Below are positions 1 through 7,068 of a stretch of DNA of 7,752 nucleotides, piece after piece. The DNA comes from a bacterium (GTDB taxonomy: Bacteria > Dependentiae > Babeliae > Babeliales > RVW-14), in contig RGUK01000057.1 in the NCBI GenBank assembly GCA_010027825.1, positions 1 to 7,752 on the forward strand. Reading direction: 5' to 3'. Numbering within the stretch: position 1 is the first letter of the stretch; every line of letters begins with the position of its first letter. The position numbers and the translations under genes are program-made. Under the pieces are notes generated by a model that saw only the letters and a program-made list of their open reading frames with translations, was not told the origin of the DNA and did no database searches.

Positions 1-120
1 GACTCCAGCATCCGTGCCAGCATGTTCATCGCGGGCTTGAAGATGGACGTAGACACGCTTCATAATTACGATAACAACAGTCCTCATATGCACTATATTC
101 CGTCGTTCAAGCCCAGGTAG
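1..120 (+). CDS. C-terminal end of an unrecognised protein (5' truncated)
   Basis: Reading from base 1, an open frame of 39 codons ends at TAG (118-120). It lies 6 bases before the next start codon, in the same direction and apparently in the same operon. The visible residues are polar, with a motif near HNYDNN and a basic end, SFKPR. I see no recognisable domain in so short a piece. Given the neighbours it could be the end of another glycosyltransferase or sulfotransferase, but it does not resemble the ELGYEK...W ending of the sulfotransferases downstream. That the frame is coding is inferred from its in-phase stop right before the next gene. The function is unknown. Confidence 0.55.
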   Translation, partial: DSSIRASMFIAGLKMDVDTLHNYDNNSPHMHYIPSFKPR

Positions 121-126
121 GCAGGT

Positions 127-1107
127 ATGTGCTGGCTATTATTTTTTTGCTTAACATGGCTCTGGATGCTATGCAGTGCATCGCCGCTTGACTTGAACCA
201 AGTGGTTAGAATGCCAGGTGCCACGATTGATCTGAACCAGTCGCATATAAAGCACCGTAGGGTTCTTTTGAAAAGCCTTTATCAGATGAAGCGCACGCTT
301 GAAGAGCGGCGGTTTGTTTTCATTGTAACTTCGTTCAACAATGCTGCATGGTATGAGCGGAATATTGGATCAATTTTAGATCAGCGGTATAACAATTATC
401 GGATTATCTATGTAGATGATGCGTCTACCGACGGTACAGCAGACTTAGTGCTTGCCTACCTTAAAAAACGCAAGGCTCAAGAAAAGTGTCTTCTTATCAG
501 AAATAAAGAGCGCATGGGTATGGCGTTCAACCGCTACCATGCTGTTCATCGCTGTGCTGATAGCGACATCTGTATAGCCCTAGACGGTGATGATTGGCTG
601 CCAGACAACCAGGTCCTCACTTTTTATAATCAGGTTTATAAAAATCATAACATTTGGCTTACGTATGGCCAGTATGTGCGTTATCCCTCACACACCCTGG
701 GGGTGGTATGCGATGCGTATGAAAAAGAAGTGATAGGTCAGAATTCTTTTAGAAACGCTGTCTGGCGAGCATCCCATCTGCGCACATTTTATGCATGGCT
801 TTTTAAGGCGATCAGCCTTGATGACTTCAAGAGAGACGGAGCCTTTATTCCTGCAGCAACTGATTTTGCGATGATGTTTCCAATGCTAGAGATGGCTGGT
901 CCTTATATCAAATATATCAAGCGTATAACCTGCATTTATAACTCTACTAACCAGCAGGGAATCGTTGATTCCCCAGAAAGAAAAGAGCAAGTGAAGCGGT
1001 GCAGCGATTATGTGCGTTCTAGACGTGCTTACAATCGCATCAGGATAGTTAAGCCGTCCAGGCTAGTTGAAGAGGTGATCTCGAATCAGGTCTTTACCAA
1101 TTGTTGA
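127..1107 (+). CDS. GT2-type (GT-A fold) glycosyltransferase with N-terminal signal peptide
   Basis: The protein has 326 residues and is predicted to move a sugar from a nucleotide-sugar donor to an unknown acceptor. The GT-A nucleotide-binding start is FIVTSFNN (about 65-72), followed by the family-2 hallmark VDDASTDGT (96-104) and a DXD-type metal/donor motif DGDD (153-156). A later acidic stretch, ATDFAMMFP (244-252), sits where the acceptor side of the site is expected. The first ~19 residues are very hydrophobic and rich in Trp, Leu and Cys, ending in CSAS, which looks like a Sec signal peptide or an anchor; GT2 enzymes normally lack one. About 45 residues separate this from the catalytic domain. 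The start is ATG 127, 6 bases after the previous stop, with an AGG-rich stretch at 115-125. The next gene begins 34 bases downstream. The fold is secure; donor and acceptor cannot be told. Confidence 0.85.
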   Translation: MCWLLFFCLTWLWMLCSASPLDLNQVVRMPGATIDLNQSHIKHRRVLLKSLYQMKRTLEERRFVFIVTSFNNAAWYERNIGSILDQRYNNYRIIYVDDASTDGTADLVLAYLKKRKAQEKCLLIRNKERMGMAFNRYHAVHRCADSDICIALDGDDWLPDNQVLTFYNQVYKNHNIWLTYGQYVRYPSHTLGVVCDAYEKEVIGQNSFRNAVWRASHLRTFYAWLFKAISLDDFKRDGAFIPAATDFAMMFPMLEMAGPYIKYIKRITCIYNSTNQQGIVDSPERKEQVKRCSDYVRSRRAYNRIRIVKPSRLVEEVISNQVFTNC

Positions 1108-1141
1108 TTTATTCTAATCTAGGCAGGAGAGGAGATGTGGG

Positions 1142-2503
1142 ATGCGTGTCTTTCTGCGTGCGCTTCAAAGAGGACTGCGGGCCTCATATGCGCGTTTTGT
1201 AGGGGCTTTTTTTCTCCTGTGTATGGTTGCAAACCTGAATCCACAGTCCAGCTTTGTTAAACCCCGGGTTTTGTTTGTTCACCGGCGTGGAGGCATTTTT
1301 GGTGGTGTTGCCAATGATTTGATAACGCGCCACCGACAGTTTCTCAATCATGGCGTAGGATCTATGCTTTTGGCATATGAGAATACGCGGATTGTTGACA
1401 AAATGCGCAAAGAAGGTCTGCCTTTTGCGCTTATCCGAGGAGGTCCCCGGGGAATAAACATGCGAGGCAGCTGCTTGTTACCGGAAAATCCCGACCACAT
1501 CTATCGTGCGATGTTTGAGGCTTGTAGGAAATATAATCTAAACACTATTTTTTGTTTATCTCCGGAGCAGCTTCAAGCTGCCAAGCGAGTTAAAAGGAGC
1601 TTGCCGATTAAAATAATTTATGTGGAGCATAACCAGTTAGACTATTGGATCAGTCAACATGCGGATGCTTTGGGTGCAAGCCTTAATAACAAACGTGTTC
1701 TTCCCGCATGGGCAAGGCGTATTTTCGTCAGTTTGGGTAATGTTGATGGATGCATAGGTGTCAACAAGAACATTACGGAAGCCTTGCAGATGTATACCGA
1801 TGTATTTATCAGTGGTCAATCTAAGGTAAGGCATTTTGCTACCATCAAGCCTTTTTTAAATGACGCAAAGTTTTTATCGTTTGAAAGCACAGAGCCAAGA
1901 GCTGATTACTTCCAACGTGTCTACCGAATTCAGGTTGATGATGACACGACCGTGATAGCTATGGTTGCGCTCTTCTATTCGCTCAAGCAACATGAGGTTT
2001 TCATCAGAGCGTTAGCAGATCTTATGCGTACTGGGGGTTATAAGGTTAAGGTAATGCTTGCTGGCAACGGTTCCACTATGGGTGCCATACGGCAACTTGC
2101 TGTTAGGCTGAATGTTGCCCAACATATCCACTTCTTAGGTTTTATTGATGATCCTGAAGCTCTTTTGCACCACTCGGATGTGCACGTTTTGAGTAGTAAA
2201 ATTGAAACAGCAGGGTTAGTGACTGCAGAAGCCGGCTTGATGAAAAAGCCAGTCATTGTGCCTCAAAACACAGGCACCGCCGACTTGGTGGTTCCTGGCG
2301 TTACAGGTTTATGTTTTAGAAATAGCGACTCACGGGCGCTGGCAGCGAGTTTGCGCACATTACTAGACAATCCGAAAAAGCGCTTAGATATGGGGCTTGC
2401 TGGGTATAAACATATGCGCCAACACTTTTCCACCGAAGAAATATTTAAACAGACAATGAATTTTTTGGAGAGAATCCTGAATGAACAACCTGCTGGCGCT
2501 TGA
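1142..2503 (+). CDS. GT4-type (GT-B fold) glycosyltransferase with N-terminal hydrophobic segment
   Basis: The protein has 453 residues and is a predicted retaining nucleotide-sugar glycosyltransferase. The N-terminal Rossmann half starts near residue 42 (RVLFVHRRGG, then a GG loop). The C-terminal half carries the GT4 signature: VMLAGNG (304-310), HFLGFI (330-335), and the E-x7-E pair E355/E363 in a loop containing SSKIETAGL, followed by KKPVIVPQ and a GVTGL loop that usually contact the donor. Before the catalytic core is a basic stretch (RALQRGLR) and then a hydrophobic segment at about 19-31 (FVGAFFLLCMVA), which reads as a signal peptide or anchor. The start at ATG 1142 is chosen because a strong ribosome site, GGAGAGGAG (1126-1134), lies 7 bases upstream; ATG 1135 is in another frame. 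The next gene begins 48 bases downstream. Acceptor and sugar are unknown. Confidence 0.87.
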   Translation: MRVFLRALQRGLRASYARFVGAFFLLCMVANLNPQSSFVKPRVLFVHRRGGIFGGVANDLITRHRQFLNHGVGSMLLAYENTRIVDKMRKEGLPFALIRGGPRGINMRGSCLLPENPDHIYRAMFEACRKYNLNTIFCLSPEQLQAAKRVKRSLPIKIIYVEHNQLDYWISQHADALGASLNNKRVLPAWARRIFVSLGNVDGCIGVNKNITEALQMYTDVFISGQSKVRHFATIKPFLNDAKFLSFESTEPRADYFQRVYRIQVDDDTTVIAMVALFYSLKQHEVFIRALADLMRTGGYKVKVMLAGNGSTMGAIRQLAVRLNVAQHIHFLGFIDDPEALLHHSDVHVLSSKIETAGLVTAEAGLMKKPVIVPQNTGTADLVVPGVTGLCFRNSDSRALAASLRTLLDNPKKRLDMGLAGYKHMRQHFSTEEIFKQTMNFLERILNEQPAGA

Positions 2504-2551
2504 GGTGCTTGGCAGCGTACTTTACGGTTTTTGCAAAAGAAGAGAGAGAGG

Positions 2552-3419
2552 ATGAAGAATTTACGTTGGTATGTTGGCCTGCTCCTTGGATTTGTTGCAT
2601 GTGCAGGGCACCTGCATGCAACCCCTAAGGTCGTATGCATGACGATGCCAAAATGTGGCACTCATTTGCTTGCAAAATGCATATCATTGTTTGGTGTGCC
2701 TGGTTTGCACATGGACGACACCTTTGCTGGCAATATCCAACCAACTAAGCATGGTTGGGCGGTCTATGATCGCCTCAATATTTATGATCCACCACATCAT
2801 TTCAAAGGCCGGTTGCATGTGCCAACCATGGGGCCGCGGCCGTGGCTCTTGGAAAATAACTTGCGTACGCTTAAGAGAAAAAATCTGTTCGTTTCTCACT
2901 GGCCGTATACCACCGAGGCGTTAGGGCTTTTAAGAAGCAAACACACAAAGAACTTTTTCATTATTCGCGATCCTCGAGCAATGCTTGTTTCCATGGCTTT
3001 CATGTTGAGCAAGGGATGGCGGGGCGAAACAACCGACCCGCAGAAATTGATGTGGGATTTTATTGATGGTAGGCAGCAGAACTTCATTCGTTGGGGGGTA
3101 ACAGTCCACGAATCGTACCCTGTTTTGTGGGAGCTAGGGATAGTTGGCTTTTACAAGCTTTACCTGCCCTGGATGAAGGCGCCCGGTTTTCATACGGTCC
3201 GGTTCGAGCGCTTGGTGGGAGCAAAGGGAGGCGGTTCTGAAAAGGTACAATTAGAAGAAATTAATGCCATTGCACGGCATATAGGCGTGAAGCTCTCAGA
3301 CCAAAAAATCATAGAGATTAGGACATTTCACCCCAGAGATGAAGCAAGCGTTTAAAAACACCCCGGGAGCAAATGAATTGCTTGTGCAGCTTGGCTATGA
3401 GAAAGACAGTAATTGGTAA
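2552..3419 (+). pseudogene. Sulfotransferase copy 1, broken by an internal deletion and frameshift
   Basis: From ATG 2552 an open frame gives 267 residues ending at TAA 3353-3355. It matches the two downstream sulfotransferases up to residue 257: signal-like N-terminus (about 1-23), 5'-phosphosulfate loop MPKCGTHL (32-39), catalytic-type SHWP (His116), 3'-phosphate motif RDPRAMLVS (Arg139, Ser147), and RFERLVG (217-223). It then diverges after EIR. The original C-terminus (FTPEM...NELLVQLGYEK...W) is found in the +1 frame at 3324-3419, ending in TAA. Compared with copy 2, twenty codons are replaced by one base, a net loss of 59 bases. The missing piece is the FREGxxxGWKK loop, the counterpart of the RKGxxGxWK PAPS-binding motif. 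The product is therefore expected to be inactive if made. A TTG at 2531 is a possible earlier start, but ATG 2552 follows the purine-rich site AGAAGAGAGAGAGG. Confidence 0.85.
3324..3419 (+). other. Out-of-frame C-terminal remnant of sulfotransferase copy 1
   Basis: Read in the frame starting at 3324, these bases give a 31-residue tail. After its first residue it closely matches the ends of copies 2 and 3 (FTPEMK, TPGANELL, LGYEKD, final W), then TAA. It carries no other lesion, so the frame was lost recently or under weak decay. The preceding frame instead runs to TAA 3353-3355. Confidence 0.85.
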
Positions 3420-3438
3420 TAGAAAGGAAGCTCTGGCC

Positions 3439-4389
3439 ATGGGAAAGTTGATGATACGCGTGGCGTCTATTGCGCTGCTTTTTACCAATTATGCTTTCAC
3501 TGCTCAGTTGGCTACCTCAGAGGTGCAGGCTGCCAAAGTAGTATGTATGACGGTGCCTAAATGTGGCACGCATTTGCTCATTAAGTGCATCTCATTGTTA
3601 GGCGTTGAGGGGGGGCTGTATGCAGGCGGTCAAGAACGGGTGAATGTTCCACCACCAAAAGGGGCTTGGGACATGTATGATCGCTTGAATAAATTTGATC
3701 CCCCGCATCATTTTAAAGGGCCTTTGCATGTGCCGACCGTAGGCCCTTTTCCCAAGATACTTGAGCGTTCTTTAAGAAAAAACAAGAAAAAAAGGCTATT
3801 TCTATCGCATTGGCCTTACACCCCCGAAGCGGCGGAACTCTTGCAGCGGAGTGGCACTAGGAATTTTTTTGTTATTCGTGATCCTCGTGCCATGCTTGTT
3901 TCCATGGCCTTTATGTTAAGCAAGGGGTGGCATGGTGAAAGTGCAGATCCTCATCAGCTTATGCTTGATTTGATTGATGGGCGACAGCAGCACTTTATCC
4001 GATGGGGGGTAACCGTCCAGCAAGCATATCCCCTGGTATGGGAAAATGGGGTAACTGCTTTTTACCGACTGTATACACCCTGGATGAAGGAACCGGGTAT
4101 GTATACGGTTCACTTTGAGCGATTGGTGGGTGACAAGGGTGGCGGGTCGCAAGAGGCACAGCTGCAGGAGATCGAAGCTATTGCCAAGCACATCGGGTTA
4201 ACTGTCTCACGTGAAAAAATCATTGAGGTACGCAATAATTTATTTGGTGGTACCACGACTTTTCGTGAAGGGAACGTCGAAGGTTGGAAGAAGTATTTCA
4301 CGCCGGAGATGAAGGCTGCCTTTAAAAAAACGCCTGGAGCAAATGAGTTGCTCATTGAGTTAGGCTATGAAAAGGACAATAACTGGTGA
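3439..4389 (+). CDS. PAPS-dependent sulfotransferase copy 2 (intact), signal peptide
   Basis: The protein has 316 residues and is predicted to transfer a sulfuryl group from PAPS to a hydroxyl or amine of an unknown acceptor. Elements in order: hydrophobic N-terminus (about 6-23, RVASIALLFTNYAFTA), 5'-phosphosulfate loop VPKCGTHL (39-46), catalytic-type His in LSHWPY (His124), 3'-phosphate motif RDPRAMLVS (Arg147, Ser155), HFERLVG (225-231, like the family's YEDL), and the C-terminal PAPS loop FREGNVEGWKKYFT (275-288). The length is usual for cytosolic-type SULT folds plus a leader. The start is ATG 3439, with AAGGAAG (3424-3430) 8 bases upstream. An in-frame ATG at 3373 would overlap the coding remnant of copy 1 and is unlikely. 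The stop overlaps the start of copy 3, suggesting translational coupling. The acceptor is unknown; the glycosyltransferase neighbours suggest a glycan or glycolipid. Confidence 0.88.
   Translation: MGKLMIRVASIALLFTNYAFTAQLATSEVQAAKVVCMTVPKCGTHLLIKCISLLGVEGGLYAGGQERVNVPPPKGAWDMYDRLNKFDPPHHFKGPLHVPTVGPFPKILERSLRKNKKKRLFLSHWPYTPEAAELLQRSGTRNFFVIRDPRAMLVSMAFMLSKGWHGESADPHQLMLDLIDGRQQHFIRWGVTVQQAYPLVWENGVTAFYRLYTPWMKEPGMYTVHFERLVGDKGGGSQEAQLQEIEAIAKHIGLTVSREKIIEVRNNLFGGTTTFREGNVEGWKKYFTPEMKAAFKKTPGANELLIELGYEKDNNW
4371..4376 (+). promoter_or_regulatory. Ribosome binding site of sulfotransferase copy 3, inside copy 2
   Basis: AAAGGA lies 9 bases before the GTG start at 4386, inside the codons for the conserved YEKD ending of copy 2. 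It supports the GTG start, whose codon overlaps the copy 2 TGA in a GTGA arrangement. Confidence 0.6.
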
Positions 4390-5300
4390 GCACGAACGTG
4401 TTGCTGTGGGTAATTTTGCTTTTTTTGCCAGACTTACAAGCAGCGCATAAGCACATTGTTTGCATCTCGTTGCCAAAGTGTGGGATGCACTTGTTTAAGA
4501 AAACCATATCAAAATTGGGCATACCAAATTTGTATGCAGCTTATGAATCGCCACGGTTATTGCTCCCAACGCCGCATGAGCAAGACTTACTCACCCGCCT
4601 AAATCGCTATGATCCTCCTAACCACTACAAAGGGTTGCTCTATCCCCCAACGGTTGGCCCTGTGCAGCCATCTTTATTGCGAGGATTATCCTTGTCTGGG
4701 CGGCGCTTGCTTTTATCGCATTGGCCTTACACCCCTGAAGCAGAAGCCTTATTAGATCAGCGCGCCGATGCCAATTTTTTAATCATCAGGGACCCGAGGG
4801 CTATGCTGGTATCAATGGCACACATGGTTACCACTAGCCGCGATGGTCAGCAAGCGCCCGTGGAGGCGCTTATGTGGGATTTTATTGATGGCCGCCAGAA
4901 GCATTTTATTCGGTGGGGGGTAGCCATTCATAACGCTTATCCAGTGCTTTGGGAGCTGGGGGTGGTCAGATTCTATCGTTTATATTTGCGCTGGCAGCAA
5001 GCAAAAAACTTTATGACGGTGCGCTTTGAAGACTTGGTAGGCAGTGCAGGGGGTGGTTCTGAGGCCGTGCAAGCAGCAACGATAGCTGCGATTGCTAAGC
5101 ATGTAGGTGCCCATGTTTCAAAAGAAAAAATACAAGAAGTACAACAAGAACTATTTGGAGGGACTGCTACATTTCGGGAAGGATCGATTGACGGGTGGAA
5201 GAAATATTTTACACCAGCGATGAAGGAAGCTTTCAAGCAAGCACCTGGAGCAAATGAGCTCCTTATTGAGCTTGGGTATGAGAAAAACGCTTCTTGGTAA
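4386..5300 (+). CDS. PAPS-dependent sulfotransferase copy 3 (intact), GTG start, signal peptide
   Basis: The protein has 304 residues and is a paralogue of copies 1 and 2, with the same order of motifs: LPKCGMHL (29-36), SHWPY (His112), RDPRAMLVS (Arg135, Ser143), RFEDLVG (213-219), and the PAPS loop FREGSIDGWKKYFT (263-276). It is the most divergent copy. The loop Thr found in copies 1 and 2 is Met here (KCGMH), and the region after the N-terminal motif differs most, so acceptor preference may differ. The leader is short and strongly hydrophobic (NVLLWVILLFLP, then a possible cleavage after QAA, about residue 20). The start is GTG 4386, overlapping the TGA of copy 2 and served by AAAGGA at 4371-4376; downstream GTG 4398 would shorten the leader. 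The PAPS synthetase follows 14 bases after its stop. Confidence 0.86.
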   Translation: MSTNVLLWVILLFLPDLQAAHKHIVCISLPKCGMHLFKKTISKLGIPNLYAAYESPRLLLPTPHEQDLLTRLNRYDPPNHYKGLLYPPTVGPVQPSLLRGLSLSGRRLLLSHWPYTPEAEALLDQRADANFLIIRDPRAMLVSMAHMVTTSRDGQQAPVEALMWDFIDGRQKHFIRWGVAIHNAYPVLWELGVVRFYRLYLRWQQAKNFMTVRFEDLVGSAGGGSEAVQAATIAAIAKHVGAHVSKEKIQEVQQELFGGTATFREGSIDGWKKYFTPAMKEAFKQAPGANELLIELGYEKNASW

Positions 5301-5307
5301 AAAGGAG
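5301..5307 (+). promoter_or_regulatory. Ribosome binding site of the PAPS synthetase gene
   Basis: AAAGGAG lies directly after the copy 3 stop and 7 bases before ATG 5315. It fixes the start there and therefore places the hydrophobic leader inside the gene. The longer in-frame TTG/GTG-type extensions upstream would start inside copy 3. Confidence 0.75.
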
Positions 5308-5314
5308 AAATAAC

Positions 5315-7009
5315 ATGATCGTGAAGCGATGGTATGCAAGTCTTTTAGTTGCAGCGCTTGCATCTACTACACAATTCGTTTTGCTAGCGCACAAGAAAAT
5401 TACCCTGACTACGCGCCAGCTCTGTGACCTTGAACTTATTATGAACGATGGGTTTGCCCCACTGCGTGGGTTCATGAACAAGGCTGACTACGAAGGAGTG
5501 GTCAACAGCATGCGCCTTGCTGATGGTCACGTGTGGCCGATACCGGTGATTTTGGATGTGGCTGAAGAAGTGGGGGCTCAGCTGAAGCATGGTGAAACGC
5601 TTGAGCTCAAATCTCCCGAGGGTGATCTGCTAGCAAACATGACGGTTGAAGAGGTATGGGTTCCTGACCGTCAGCATGAAGTTAAGCAAGTCTATGGCAC
5701 TGATGATCTTCTTCATCCTGGTGTAGAGTATGTGCTAAATAAAACCAAGCCTGTCTATGTTGGCGGCCCCATTCAGCAGATTGCTGCGCCAAAGCACTAC
5801 GATTTTACCAGTCTGCGTAAAACGCCTGCTGAGCTGAAGGCATACTTCAAGGCGCATGGCATTGAGAAGGTCGTTGCCTTTCAAACGCGCAACCCCATGC
5901 ATCGTGCGCATGTCGAATTAACCACACGTGCAGCTACTCTGTCAGGAGCACACTTGCTCGTGCACCCGGTTGTTGGCCTGACTAAGCCTGGCGATGTTGA
6001 TTACTTTACGCGTGTGCGCTGCTATGAAAAGCTCATGAAATATTATCCTGAAGGTAGCGCAACGCTTTCTTTGCTGCCGCTTGCCATGCGCATGGCTGGA
6101 CCACGCGAGGCGCTATGGCATGCGATTATTCGTAAAAATCATGGCTGCACGCATTTCATTGTTGGCCGCGACCATGCCGGACCGGGCAAAGATAGCAAAG
6201 GGGTGCCATTCTATGGGCCCTACGATGCTCAGGGGTTGGTAAAGCAGTACGCCGATGAAATAGGCATTACCGTTGTGCCATTCAGCGAAATGGTATACGT
6301 GCCATCAACCGACTCCTATCATTCAGTTGATGAAATCAAAACAGACACCAGAACGATGTCCCTTTCTGGTACTCAGCTGCGCGACATTTTGCAGCAGGGG
6401 GGCGTTATTCCAAGTTGGTTCACCTATCCTGAAGTGGCTGAAGAGTTGAGCTTGAGCTACCCGCCGCGTAGCAAGCAAGGGTTTACCATATTTTTCACCG
6501 GTCTTTCTGGAGCCGGCAAGTCAACAATTGCCAACGCACTTGCTCTCAAGTTGATGGAAATACAACATCGTCAAATCACGTTGCTGGATGGTGATGAGGT
6601 GCGCAAGAGCTTATCAGCAGAACTTGGTTTTTCTAAGGCGCATCGTGCCTTGCACGTACGACGGGTGGGATATGTTGCAAGTGAAATAACCAAGCATGGC
6701 GGCATAGCTATTTGTCCTCTGATTGCGCCTTACGCGGAAGATCGCGACCACAATCGCAAAGCAATTAGTGCACACGGAGGCTATTTTGAGGTGCACATTG
6801 CAACCCCGCTGGCTGCATGTGAAGAGCGTGATGTGAAGGGATTATATGCGCAAGCGCGCGCTGGTAAAGTGAAAGAGTTTACCGGCATTAGTGATCCGTA
6901 CGAAGCACCGCTGAACCCTGAGTTGGTTATTGATACGACCAAGGTACCTGTAGAGCAAGCGCTTGAAATTATCCTCAATCGCTTGCGTCAAGAACAGTTC
7001 ATTCAGTAA
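5315..7009 (+). CDS. Fused ATP sulfurylase / APS kinase (PAPS synthetase) with N-terminal hydrophobic leader
   Basis: This 564-residue bifunctional enzyme would make APS from ATP and sulfate, then phosphorylate APS to PAPS. The ATP sulfurylase part (about 30-385) shows TTRQLCDLELIM, the nucleotide motif QTRNPMHRAH (190-199), MRMAGPREALWHA (258-270) and GRDHAGPG (284-291). The APS kinase part (about 388-564) shows Walker A GLSGAGKST (396-404), DGDEVR (425-430), the RRVGYVASEITK region, and FTGISDPYE (522-530). The first ~25 residues are MIVKRWY plus a hydrophobic run to FVLLA. They replace the roughly 30-residue lead, usually with a PHGG-type motif, that precedes the RQLCDLEL block in typical ATP sulfurylases. 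The leader looks like a signal peptide or anchor, which is unusual for this ATP-consuming enzyme. His447 stands where APS kinases usually have Asn in the RxxN(I/V)RR block. Its position after the sulfotransferases and before a terminator says its PAPS serves sulfation. Confidence 0.93.
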   Translation: MIVKRWYASLLVAALASTTQFVLLAHKKITLTTRQLCDLELIMNDGFAPLRGFMNKADYEGVVNSMRLADGHVWPIPVILDVAEEVGAQLKHGETLELKSPEGDLLANMTVEEVWVPDRQHEVKQVYGTDDLLHPGVEYVLNKTKPVYVGGPIQQIAAPKHYDFTSLRKTPAELKAYFKAHGIEKVVAFQTRNPMHRAHVELTTRAATLSGAHLLVHPVVGLTKPGDVDYFTRVRCYEKLMKYYPEGSATLSLLPLAMRMAGPREALWHAIIRKNHGCTHFIVGRDHAGPGKDSKGVPFYGPYDAQGLVKQYADEIGITVVPFSEMVYVPSTDSYHSVDEIKTDTRTMSLSGTQLRDILQQGGVIPSWFTYPEVAEELSLSYPPRSKQGFTIFFTGLSGAGKSTIANALALKLMEIQHRQITLLDGDEVRKSLSAELGFSKAHRALHVRRVGYVASEITKHGGIAICPLIAPYAEDRDHNRKAISAHGGYFEVHIATPLAACEERDVKGLYAQARAGKVKEFTGISDPYEAPLNPELVIDTTKVPVEQALEIILNRLRQEQFIQ

Positions 7010-7020
7010 AAATCGTGTAA

Positions 7021-7046
7021 GGCGGGAGAGAGTTCCCGCCTTTTTT
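7021..7046 (+). terminator. Rho-independent terminator closing the operon
   Basis: GGCGGGA (7021-7027) pairs perfectly with TCCCGCC (7034-7040) across a 6-base loop, and a run of six T follows (7041-7046). Two upstream A bases (7019-7020) can also pair with the first T bases. It starts 11 bases after the PAPS synthetase stop. Confidence 0.93.
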
Positions 7047-7068
7047 CTGCCTCTGAAAAGAAAATGCA

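Larger units (their letters stand above)
2552..5300 (+). repeat. Tandem array of three paralogous sulfotransferase genes
   Basis: Three head-to-tail copies of one gene type share the PKCG, SHWPY, RDPRAMLVS, FIDGRQ/LIDGRQ, FIRWGV and ANELL blocks and the final W. Copies 1 and 2 are closer to each other than to copy 3. Many differences between aligned blocks fall on third codon positions, for example around the shared SMAFMLSKGW stretch. This points to divergence under purifying selection after duplication, not to a fresh duplication or an assembly artefact. Confidence 0.85.

Noticed and set aside
2531..2551. TTG start of sulfotransferase copy 1
   Set aside because: It would code the purine-rich ribosome site as protein (QKKRER). 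ATG 2552 gives a leader like those of copies 2 and 3.
2263..2661. 132-codon reverse-strand open frame
   Set aside because: It overlaps the motif-rich end of the GT4 gene and the start of copy 1 and has no recognisable domain; it is an antisense shadow.
3311..3355. Programmed frameshift in sulfotransferase copy 1
   Set aside because: No slippery heptamer or following structure is evident at the junction, and a shift would still not restore the missing twenty codons.
3373..3438. In-frame ATG extension of sulfotransferase copy 2 upstream of 3439
   Set aside because: These codons overlap the C-terminal remnant of copy 1 in another frame, give a peptide unlike any family N-terminus, and have no good ribosome site, whereas AAGGAAG sits 8 bases before ATG 3439.
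5294..5314. Upstream start of the PAPS synthetase at 5294
   Set aside because: It is a non-ATG start (TTG) within the end of copy 3 and would translate the AAAGGAG site; ATG 5315 is correctly spaced from that site.
6983..7012. Possible promoter TTGCGT, then an 18-base spacer, then TAAAAA
   Set aside because: Only a partial match to the sigma70 boxes, inside coding sequence, and the terminator lies directly downstream of it; not enough to call.
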